In this document: piece by piece, positions 1-4,720 of the stretch
How positions within the stretch are numbered: the first letter of the stretch is position 1
Layout: the number at the start of each line of letters is the position of its first letter
Assembly: GCA_029940115.1 (NCBI GenBank)
Contig: JAOZRQ010000333.1
Coordinates: 1-7,735, forward strand
Direction: 5' to 3'
DNA: 7,735 nt
Origin: Desulfobacterales bacterium
GTDB lineage: Bacteria; Desulfobacterota; Desulfobacteria; Desulfobacterales; 4be13
The notes under the pieces: generated by a model
Databases searched by the model: none
What the model was told of the DNA's origin: nothing
Seen by the model: the letters and a program-made list of their open reading frames with translations, nothing else
Translations under genes and position numbers: made by a program

Positions 1-380
1 TCCGCCTTCGGGGGCATTGACATGCGAATCATGCCGGTGCCCGCATTGGCGGGCCAGAGCTGCCATGGGAGAATACTTTGTGGCTGGCTCAAGCGTGAGA
101 GAGCTCAACAAAGGGAGTGCAAGAAGGGCGGTCTCATTGCCCTTCAACCTCCACAATCTGAGTCTCATTGCCTCTCAACCTCGATGACTGAGCAGCCCTT
201 CTTGCGTCTCATTCCCCTTGATATCAAGGAAAACTTGGGATGTCAAAAAAAATGTCGTTTTCTGGAAGGAAGGTCGTTGACATCCGACATTCCTCATGGT
301 GCAGGCATTCCTGTTGGCAGAGTCGGGCGGCATTCCTTCAATCAGCCACAAGCTGCAGATGGGAGTGTCCGCCTTCGGGG
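1..380 (+). repeat. ~375-bp dispersed repeat, copy 1 (end of one unit plus start of the next)
   Basis: This segment matches 4721-5094 at roughly 80-85% identity by eye, in permuted order. Positions 1-84 match the last part of the second copy (5009-5094) and positions 86-380 match its first part (4722 to about 5020). The simplest reading is a head-to-tail tandem: the end of one unit, cut by the window edge, runs directly into the next unit, which stops at 380. A hairpin GCCCGC-ATTG-GCGGGC (39-54) is kept in the other copy with a 5-bp stem. A perfect 14-bp palindrome CCTTGATATCAAGG lies at 216-229. Two imperfect copies of a ~20-bp word starting GTCTCATTGCC occur at 131 and 162. Open frames cross it on both strands, but they shift or diverge between copies, so I do not call a protein. 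Confidence 0.85.
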
Positions 381-558
381 CCGAACCTAGGCTGATGAAA
401 ATTCCCGTTTTCAAGGCGGTCTTCCGACCGCCATCCGACCCCGGGACTGTTCCGCCATGCCGACGAGGCTCCGGATGGGAGGGACGGCCCTCATCCGGGA
501 CAGGACGGGAACAGGGATGGGATCGGCCGGAAATGATCCAAAAAGCTGATTTTCATCA
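381..558. other. Intergenic stretch with a small hairpin
   Basis: No gene is supported here. The one structure seen is a perfect 7-bp stem, GGCGGTC-TTCC-GACCGCC, at 415-432, with no T-run after it, so it is not a standard intrinsic terminator. The open frame crossing this stretch (296-565, plus) has low-complexity Gly/Pro/Arg-rich composition and no recognisable domain. Confidence 0.5.
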
Positions 559-583
559 CCCTTAACCCTTAACCCTTAACCCT
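559..583. repeat. CCCTTAA heptamer tandem repeat
   Basis: Three full CCCTTAA units (559-579) are followed by a partial CCCT. The unit is not a multiple of three and lies in non-coding DNA. It is the first of two heptanucleotide microsatellite types in the window; the other is GCGTGAA at 2597-2631 and 2760-2801. Confidence 0.9.
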
Positions 584-628
584 CAGACTCCCCTGAATCC
601 GTTATAATCAGAAAAAATGATTGAGGAA

Positions 629-719
629 GGAAACCCGGCTTTTTCTCGCAGTTGGGATTCCGCCTGTTTGGGGAAAAAGCCGGGTTTCTCGCCTTCGCGA
701 CTTTTTGTCCTGTACACAG
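629..719 (+). repeat. Palindromic repeat element, copy A
   Basis: The left arm GAAACCCGGCTTTTTC (630-645) and right arm GAAAAAGCCGGGTTTC (673-688) are perfect 16-bp reverse complements around a 27-nt loop. A tail ending in TTTTTGTCCTGTACACAG closes the element at 719. Copy C (1976-2069) has the same arms, a similar loop and the same tail; copy B (1036-1096) keeps only the right half. The shared order of left arm, loop, right arm and tail in one orientation shows a dispersed family rather than a chance hairpin. As RNA it would fold into a long stem-loop. There is no ORF of note inside. A miniature transposable element or REP-like sequence is the likely class. Confidence 0.85.
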
Positions 720-732
720 AATGTTATCATAA

Positions 733-813
733 AGTTTGTAGTTCCGCCCGATAGAAGACGTCGAGGGCATGTTTTAGGCGGTGTCACACCGCCTAAAGGC
801 GGAACTACAAACT
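733..813. repeat. Nested double palindrome
   Basis: Two inverted repeats are nested. The outer arms, AGTTTGTAGTTCCGCC (733-748) and GGCGGAACTACAAACT (798-813), are perfect over 16 bp. The inner arms, TTTAGGCGGTGT (773-784) and ACACCGCCTAAA (786-797), are perfect over 12 bp with a single central C at 785. The inner right arm abuts the outer right arm, while 24 nt (749-772) separate the left arms. CCGCC-TAAA-GGCGG (789-802) allows an alternative small hairpin. It starts 13 nt after copy A of the other palindromic element. I infer a REP-like mobile palindrome; only one copy is present here. Confidence 0.8.
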
Positions 814-838
814 ACATACCCGCTTGCCAAATAGAATG

Positions 839-856
839 AAGTATGATACCATACTT
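839..856. other. Short AT-rich inverted repeat
   Basis: AAGTATG-ATAC-CATACTT is a perfect 7-bp inverted repeat with a 4-nt centre, followed by TTTGTTTG. It lies just upstream of the transposase-like remnant. It could be an operator-type site, a weak terminator or an element end; nothing in the window decides between these. Confidence 0.4.
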
Positions 857-917
857 TTGTTTGTCTGGAAATGATTATCTGAAAATGCTGTTGAATGGGG
901 GAAAAGGATGCTGTCAG

Positions 918-1035
918 GTGGATGAAAAGACGAAGGAAACCATAAAATATGCGGCAAAAGAACTGACCGGTGTGAAAAGGCGGCCCGGGTATCAACAGAG
1001 TGGTTCGGGGGAAGCGCGAGGAAAGCGGGAGAAAT
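918..1035 (+). pseudogene. Probable N-terminal remnant of a transposase (ISAzo13-like)
   Basis: From a GTG at 918, about 10 nt after an AAAGGA stretch, the frame reads DEKTKETIKYAAKELTGVKRR. This resembles the start of ISAzo13-type transposases (PF07592), where a helix with 'AAKxLTGxxRR' is followed by a segment of the 'GSARKAE' type. Here the matching FGGSARKAG segment appears about 40 nt further on but in another frame, implying a small deletion or frameshift near 980-1000. The match then ends where copy B of the palindromic element begins. The remainder of the transposase, including its DDE residues, is absent. The family assignment rests on two short motifs recalled by eye. A chance ORF in repeat-rich DNA is the alternative. 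Confidence 0.4.
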
Positions 1036-1096
1036 CTGCCCGTTTGGGAAAAAAGCCGGGTTTCTTGCCACCCACAATTTTTTGTCCTGTACACAG
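1036..1096 (+). repeat. Palindromic repeat element, copy B (right half only)
   Basis: This has the loop end (CTGCCCGTTTGGG), the right arm with one extra A (1048-1064) and the tail through TTTTTTGTCCTGTACACAG, as in copies A and C. The left arm is missing; transposase-like sequence stands in its place. The half copy therefore cannot form the long stem. It has the same orientation as A and C and ends 60 bp before the AIM24-family start codon. Confidence 0.75.
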
Positions 1097-1156
1097 CCAT
1101 TTGATTGAGAGCAAGATTTAAGATTAAGAGCAAGTAATAAGGAAGGAGGAAAAACG

Positions 1157-1897
1157 ATGAAATGCCATGAGGTTGACTATGAGATTATGGGCGACGACAT
1201 GCAGGTCGTCGAGGTGGAGCTTGATCCGGATGAGACGGTGGTTGCCGAGGCCGGTGCCATGAACTGGATGGAGGACGGCATCTCCTTTGAGGCCAAAATG
1301 GGAGATGGCTCTGACACTGAAAAGGGATTCATGGGCAGGCTTTTCGGCGCGGGCAAGCGGATGCTCACTGGAGAATCGGTCTTTATGACCCATTTCACCA
1401 ACACCGGCGTCGGGAAGAAGCGCGTCGCGTTTGCCGCACCCTATCCCGGAAAGATCATCCCGGTGGATATGGCGAAAATCGGGGGTGAGCTGATCTGCCA
1501 GAAGGACGCGTTTCTCTGCGCGGCCCGGGGCACGGGGATCGGGATCGCCTTCAACAAGCGCTTGGGATCGGGGTTTTTCGGCGGGGAGGGCTTCATCCTT
1601 CAGCGGCTCACCGGGGACGGGATGGCCTTTGTCCATGCCGGGGGAACCATCGTGGAGAAAACCCTGAACAATGAGACGCTCCGGGTGGATACCGGCTGCC
1701 TCGTTGCATTCACGCCGGGCGTTGACTACGACATCCAACGCGCAGGCAATCTCAAGTCCATGTTTTTCGGCGGCGAAGGGATGTTCCTCGCGACTCTGAC
1801 CGGCACGGGCAAGGTTTACCTTCAGAGCCTGCCGTTTTCCCGAATGGCGGACCGGATCCTGCAACACATGCCCCCCGCTTCGGGCGACACAGGTTAA
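1157..1897 (+). CDS. TIGR00266/AIM24 family protein
   Basis: The 246-residue product has the hallmarks of the AIM24 family (PF01987, TIGR00266), a beta-rich TRAP-like fold whose molecular role in bacteria is not settled; the yeast namesake is mitochondrial. Visible family features are the N-terminal VEVELDPDETVVAEAGAMNW block (18-37), GAGKRMLTGES (65-74), PYPGKIIPVD (96-104) and a glycine-rich core with FFGGEG occurring twice (140-145 and 203-208). Each FFGGEG is followed by a similar LTGxG segment, an internal repeat expected from the pseudo-symmetric fold. Length is normal. There is no signal peptide or membrane segment, so it is probably cytoplasmic. The ATG at 1157 is well supported by AAGGAGG at 1143-1149, 7 nt upstream. 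The gene stands alone, between same-orientation copies B and C of a palindromic repeat. A 267-aa antisense ORF over it is a shadow. Confidence 0.93.
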   Translation: MKCHEVDYEIMGDDMQVVEVELDPDETVVAEAGAMNWMEDGISFEAKMGDGSDTEKGFMGRLFGAGKRMLTGESVFMTHFTNTGVGKKRVAFAAPYPGKIIPVDMAKIGGELICQKDAFLCAARGTGIGIAFNKRLGSGFFGGEGFILQRLTGDGMAFVHAGGTIVEKTLNNETLRVDTGCLVAFTPGVDYDIQRAGNLKSMFFGGEGMFLATLTGTGKVYLQSLPFSRMADRILQHMPPASGDTG

Positions 1898-1915
1898 CCA
1901 ATCGTCCGCCCCAAC

Positions 1916-1971
1916 GGAGGAGTGCAAAGTTTGCTTTGCGAGTCATGGAGGAGTGCAAAGCTTGCTTTGCG
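1916..1971. repeat. Two tandem 31-bp units, each with a perfect hairpin
   Basis: GGAGGAGTGCAAAG begins at 1916 and again at 1947, a 31-bp period. Each unit contains a near-continuous palindrome: GCAAAG-TTTG-CTTTGC (1924-1939) and GCAAAGC-TT-GCTTTGC (1955-1970). They start 19 bp after the AIM24-family stop codon and run into the left arm of copy C. They may help end or protect the AIM24 transcript, but lack a proper T-run. A related form, GGAGTGCCAAACT-TGC-AGTTTGGC, occurs near 6580-6602. Confidence 0.75.
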
Positions 1972-1975
1972 GAAA

Positions 1976-2069
1976 GAAACCCGGCTTTTTCTTGCAGTCG
2001 GGGAGTCGGCCCGTTTTGGGAAAAAGCCGGGTTTCCCGCCCATTCCCGAATTTTTGTCCTGTACACAGG
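1976..2069 (+). repeat. Palindromic repeat element, copy C
   Basis: The left arm GAAACCCGGCTTTTTC (1976-1991) and right arm GAAAAAGCCGGGTTTC (2020-2035) are identical to those of copy A. A 28-nt loop and a tail ending in TTTTTGTCCTGTACACAGG complete it. The tail terminus CCTGT-AC-ACAGG is itself a small inverted repeat. The element lies between the AIM24-family gene and the Nudix gene and could act as a transcriptional boundary, because a transcript would form a 16-bp stem. Confidence 0.87.
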
Positions 2070-2145
2070 CGAAGACGATGAAATTCCGCCCACATACACA
2101 CAAACGAGAACCCAATAGGCACCTCATCCTTCACCCTTCATAAAT

Positions 2146-2151
2146 GGGAGG
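2146..2151 (+). promoter_or_regulatory. Ribosome binding site fixing the Nudix start at 2159
   Basis: GGGAGG lies 7 nt before the ATG at 2159. An ATG at 2144 in the same frame overlaps this site and has no Shine-Dalgarno of its own, so the shorter protein is preferred. Confidence 0.75.
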
Positions 2152-2158
2152 TTCCTGC

Positions 2159-2602
2159 ATGGTTGAGACTCCCCCTCTTCTGAGAAAAGCGGATCAGGCC
2201 GCGGCGATATGCCATCAGCATACAGCGGACGGCCCGATGTTTCTCCTCATCCGAACCAGCGACGGCGAGAGATGGGGATTTCCAAAAGGATGGATCGAAT
2301 CTGGGGAATCGTTGCGAATCACCGCGTCCCGGGAAGCGTTTGAGGAGGCCGGGGTGTCAGGACAGGTCAGCCCTGAACCGGTCGCTTTTTTCCGCTATCT
2401 GAAATGGAAATCTCATGAGCTGACGGTGGCGGCGTTCCTTCTCCGTGTGGAGAGCGTCCAGCCGCCCCTGGAACCTCATCGCCATCCGACCTGGTTTGCC
2501 TTTGACGCGGCGTCAGACGCGTTGTCAGAAGGGAGGGGACCTGAGTATGCCCAAGAGATTCAACGGGCATTGCGGGAGGCGCATATCACGCTTGAAACGT
2601 GA
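2159..2602 (+). CDS. Nudix hydrolase
   Basis: The 147-residue protein carries a perfect Nudix box (G-x5-E-x7-REUxEExGU) from G44 to V66: E50, R58-E59, E62-E63 and G65 are all present, so a Mg-dependent pyrophosphohydrolase acting on a nucleoside diphosphate linked to another moiety is expected. The WGFPKGWIESGES context (39-51) resembles diadenosine/diphosphoinositol polyphosphate-type Nudix enzymes more than MutT, but the substrate cannot be read from sequence. Length is typical. No transmembrane segment is seen. The last ~10 codons lie inside the first unit of a 163/170-bp tandem duplication, and the stop TGA (2600-2602) comes from the first ACGTGAA heptamer, so the present C-terminus (ITLET) may have been set by repeat insertion. 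The gene converges on the minus-strand small ORF at 3074-2865. Confidence 0.93.
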   Translation: MVETPPLLRKADQAAAICHQHTADGPMFLLIRTSDGERWGFPKGWIESGESLRITASREAFEEAGVSGQVSPEPVAFFRYLKWKSHELTVAAFLLRVESVQPPLEPHRHPTWFAFDAASDALSEGRGPEYAQEIQRALREAHITLET

Positions 2603-2631
2603 AGCGTGAAGCGTGAAACGTGAAGCGTGAA
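2597..2631. repeat. GCGTGAA heptamer tract, 5 units
   Basis: Five heptamers (ACGTGAA or GCGTGAA) follow CTTGAA in the first duplication unit. The first supplies the Nudix stop codon. Confidence 0.9.
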
Positions 2632-2759
2632 TGCCGGGCAATGTTGTGCGAAAAACCGCTGCGCTCTATTTTTGCACTCCGGATAGCTCGTCTGTCAGTC
2701 CCCAAATCTGATATGCAGAGGCATCGGCGAAATTGCGGGAGGCGCATATCACGCTTGAA

Positions 2760-2801
2760 GCGTGAAGCGTGAAGCGTGAAGCGTGAAGCGTGAAACGTGA
2801 A
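2760..2801. repeat. GCGTGAA heptamer tract, 6 units
   Basis: Six heptamers, five GCGTGAA and one ACGTGAA, sit in the second duplication unit. The order of A- and G-type units differs from the first tract, so the tract has changed since the duplication, by slippage or unequal exchange. Confidence 0.9.
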
Positions 2802-2864
2802 TGCCGGGCAATGTTGTGCGAAAAACCGCTGCGCTCTATTTTTGCACTCCGGATAGCTCGTCTG

Positions 2865-3074
2865 TCAGTCCCCAAATCTGATATGCAGAGGCATCGGCGA
2901 ACTCGCGTCGGCCATCTCCTGCAATTTCGATTCCTCGTTTTTGAGGATGTCCAACAGCATCAGGGCCTCACCCGCGGTAAACCTCAGACGCTTCTCCCCC
3001 TCGTCATCGCAGGCGTCAATCAGAAGGCCGCGATCCGTGACCTTGATGGTGAACTTCTCTTTCATATCTTCCAT
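2865..3074 (-). CDS. Uncharacterised 69-aa protein next to a thioesterase remnant
   Basis: I do not recognise the family. The product is small and charged, with a predicted beta start (KFTIKVTDRGLLIDA, 7-21), then FTAGEALMLLDILKNEESKL, which looks like one amphipathic helix, and a short tail PMPLHIRFGD. There is no cysteine pair, membrane segment or known motif. The ATG at 3074 is preferred over a GTG at 3083 because GAGGAG (3088-3083) lies 8 nt before it. That Shine-Dalgarno overlaps the last codons of the upstream thioesterase remnant, whose stop is at 3082-3080, a layout typical of translational coupling. So the gene probably belonged to an operon with that thioesterase. The last ~10 codons are also duplicated in 2569-2731. 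With the upstream gene now truncated, it may depend on rocD transcription. Confidence 0.65.
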   Translation of the reverse strand: MEDMKEKFTIKVTDRGLLIDACDDEGEKRLRFTAGEALMLLDILKNEESKLQEMADASSPMPLHIRFGD

Positions 3075-3079
3075 GTTTT

Positions 3080-3250
3080 TCACTCCTCAGAAGAAAGGGC
3101 CGTTGCAATGCACGCGTTCATTCGTTCTGCCAGCATACGGACATGCGGCTCTTTGATCATGTTGTGATGACTGCCGGGCACCTCACAGACTTCGACGCCT
3201 CCAGATGCGAGCCACCTGTCCCATGGAAAAAGCTGGCCATCTGGATTCTG
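3080..3250 (-). pseudogene. C-terminal remnant of a thioesterase domain
   Basis: The frame from 3250 to the stop at 3082-3080 encodes 56 residues without an own start or ribosome binding site. The segment GGVEVCEVPGSHHNMIKEPH followed by VRMLAERM matches the C-terminal end of alpha/beta-hydrolase thioesterases (PF00975), found at the end of nonribosomal peptide and polyketide synthases and as stand-alone type II enzymes, where 'VPGDHxxMLxEPHVxxLA' carries the catalytic histidine. Here that residue would be H28 of the fragment. The nucleophile serine and the rest of the domain are absent. The fragment lies in the same frame as rocD, after the rocD stop, two codons and a second TGA. I infer that a deletion or rearrangement joined the rocD end to the end of a lost thioesterase gene. 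Confidence 0.7.
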
Positions 3251-3259
3251 TCACGGACA

Positions 3260-4471
3260 TCAAGACATGCCTCTTGTCAGAACCGCCTCGATCCGTTCCA
3301 TGGCCCAGTCAATATCCTTCTTGGTGATGATCAGCGGGGGCGCGAAGCGAATCACATGCTCATGCGTCTCCTTGCACAGCAACCCCTTTTTCATCAATGC
3401 CTCGCAAAAGGGACGAGCGCCTCCGGCCTCAGGAAGAAGTTCCACGCCGATCATCAGCCCCCTTCCCCGGACATCCTTAATATGAGGGCTGCTGACATTG
3501 CCCAGTTGGGACAGAAAATACCTCCCCATCTCCTCAGCGTTCTCAATCATCCGCTCCTCAATCAGCACCTTGATCGCGGTTCTCGCCACCGCACAGCCCA
3601 AGGGATTTCCGCCGAAGGTGCTCCCATGGTCTCCGGGCATGAACACGCCGAGCACCTCTGTGTTCGACAAGACCGCGGAGATCGGATAGAAGCCGCCGGA
3701 AAGGGCCTTGCCGATCAGGGTCACATCCGCCTCGATCCCCTCATGCGCCTCGGCGAGAAGCTTCCCGGTCCGCCCCAGACCGGTCTGGATCTCATCGAAG
3801 ATCAGCACGACATTCTCCCGGTTGCAGATATCCCTGACCTCCCTGAGATAGCCATCCGGCGGAATGATGACCCCTGCCTCCCCCTGAATCGGTTCAGCCA
3901 TGAAGCCGACGGTGTTGGGGGTGATGGCCGCCTCCAACGCGCCGGCGTCTCCAAAGGGAATCGCCTTGAATCCGGGGGCAAAGGGGCCGAATCCGTCTTT
4001 GTACTGCTCATCTGTGCTGAACCCGACAATCGTGATGGTCCGGCCATGGAAGTTGTTCTCACACACGATGATCTCAGCTTGGCCCTCCGGAACCCCCTTG
4101 ACTTGGTATCCCCATTTCCGAACCGCCTTGATCACGGTCTCCACCGCCTCCGCGCCGCTGTTCATCGGGAGGACCTTATGGGAATGGGTCAGTTCGCAGA
4201 GCTCCTTGTAAAGAAACCCAAGCTGATCATTGCGAAACGCCCGGGAAGTGAGGGTCAGTTTCTGAGCCTGCTCAATCATGGTCTGCATGATCTTCGGGTG
4301 GCAGTGTCCCTGGTTGACCGCCGAGTAGGCAGAGAGGAAATCAAGATATTTTCTGCCTTCCACATCCCATACCCAGATCCCCTCCCCTCTGGACAATACC
4401 ACATCCAAGGGCTTGTAATTATGCGCGCCAAACCGATTTTCCATATCAATATAATACTGAGTCTCTCTCAT
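3260..4471 (-). CDS. rocD: Ornithine aminotransferase (ornithine-oxo-acid transaminase)
   Basis: The 403-residue protein is a class III PLP-dependent aminotransferase (PF00202) that transfers the delta-amino group of ornithine to 2-oxoglutarate, giving glutamate semialdehyde/pyrroline-5-carboxylate, in arginine and ornithine breakdown or proline formation. Residues that set OAT apart from acetylornithine aminotransferases are present: Y19 (HNYKPL) and Y49 (SAYSAVNQGHCHPK), corresponding to human OAT Y55 and Y85. R144 (FHGRT), E198 (EPIQGEAG), D226 (IFDEIQTG), the PLP lysine K255 (LIGKALSGG) and R375 (IRFAPPL) are also seen. Length is normal. The ATG at 4471 has GGGAG 6 nt upstream (4482-4478). 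It is the first gene of the minus-strand group with the thioesterase remnant and the small ORF. No arginine operator or clear promoter could be recognised; the leader has an octamer repeat. The 457-aa antisense ORF over it is a shadow. Confidence 0.95.
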   Translation of the reverse strand: MRETQYYIDMENRFGAHNYKPLDVVLSRGEGIWVWDVEGRKYLDFLSAYSAVNQGHCHPKIMQTMIEQAQKLTLTSRAFRNDQLGFLYKELCELTHSHKVLPMNSGAEAVETVIKAVRKWGYQVKGVPEGQAEIIVCENNFHGRTITIVGFSTDEQYKDGFGPFAPGFKAIPFGDAGALEAAITPNTVGFMAEPIQGEAGVIIPPDGYLREVRDICNRENVVLIFDEIQTGLGRTGKLLAEAHEGIEADVTLIGKALSGGFYPISAVLSNTEVLGVFMPGDHGSTFGGNPLGCAVARTAIKVLIEERMIENAEEMGRYFLSQLGNVSSPHIKDVRGRGLMIGVELLPEAGGARPFCEALMKKGLLCKETHEHVIRFAPPLIITKKDIDWAMERIEAVLTRGMS

Positions 4472-4496
4472 TACGTTCTCCCATGTAAATCAGTTA

Positions 4497-4528
4497 AAGA
4501 GTTTAAGAGTTTGTGAGTTTTGTGAGTT
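4497..4528. repeat. Octamer repeat in the rocD leader
   Basis: AAGAGTTT occurs twice in tandem (4497-4512), followed by the related GTGAGTTT and TGTGAGTT (4513-4528). On the minus strand this lies about 25-57 nt upstream of the rocD start, between any promoter and the ribosome binding site, so unit number would change leader length. Any regulatory effect is speculative. Confidence 0.55.
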
Positions 4529-4720
4529 GGTTGCTGTAGGGTTCAGGTTTGATTGTTGCCCACGCGCCATCTTTCACCATTTTTTTGCCTTGGTGCGGGA
4601 ATTTATGTCCAGTTTTTGGCAGAAAACTTTTGTCCGTTGTGAACTACAGGGATGGTTTATAAGAAGGGGGCCTCAAATTTCAAAATTGACCCCCGGCTTC
4701 AGCGCAGGCTTTCAGGGTGC
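4529..4720. other. Intergenic region upstream of rocD
   Basis: No gene is supported. It should contain the rocD promoter on the minus strand, but I could not find a convincing -35/-10 pair. A GGGGG...CCCCC pair near 4665-4695 could close a weak stem around an AT-rich loop. A short plus-strand frame from 4652 (MVYKKGASNFKIDPRLQRRL) runs into the 375-bp repeat and has no clear ribosome binding site. Confidence 0.4.

Larger units (their letters stand above)
2569..2901. repeat. Tandem duplication (163 bp + 170 bp) between convergent genes
   Basis: Unit 1 spans 2569-2731 and unit 2 spans 2732-2901. Outside an internal heptamer tract they look identical, so the duplication is recent. Each unit carries the last codons of the Nudix gene, the heptamer tract, about 100 bp of spacer and the last ~10 codons of the minus-strand small gene. 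Since one full gene lies outside each edge, neither gene is broken; the duplicate ends are spare. The 7-bp length difference equals one heptamer unit. No clear microhomology is seen at the 2731/2732 junction. Confidence 0.93.

Noticed and set aside
22..390. ORFs across the 375-bp repeat, both strands
   Set aside because: Frames are interrupted or shifted between the two copies and changes look as frequent in protein as in DNA, so no selection for a protein is apparent.
559..583. Telomere-like sequence
   Set aside because: CCCTTAA resembles telomeric units, but there are only about 3.5 of them inside a bacterial gene region with typical Shine-Dalgarno sites.
1124..1927. Minus-strand ORF of 267 codons
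   Set aside because: It is antisense to the AIM24-family gene and runs through repeat DNA; His/Arg/Leu-rich with no known motif.
1916..1971. Minimal CRISPR array from the 31-bp period
   Set aside because: Only two units, with a 6-nt interval and no spacer-sized unique sequence.
2144..2158. Earlier ATG for the Nudix gene
   Set aside because: It overlaps the GGGAGG site that serves the ATG at 2159 and has no site of its own.
2666..2875. Minus-strand ORF with repeated FTLHASR
   Set aside because: The protein repeat is only the translation of the GCGTGAA heptamer inside the tandem duplication.
3143..4516. Long plus-strand ORF of 457 codons
   Set aside because: It is antisense to rocD, whose catalytic residues and ribosome binding site are all in place; the antisense product has no recognisable domain.
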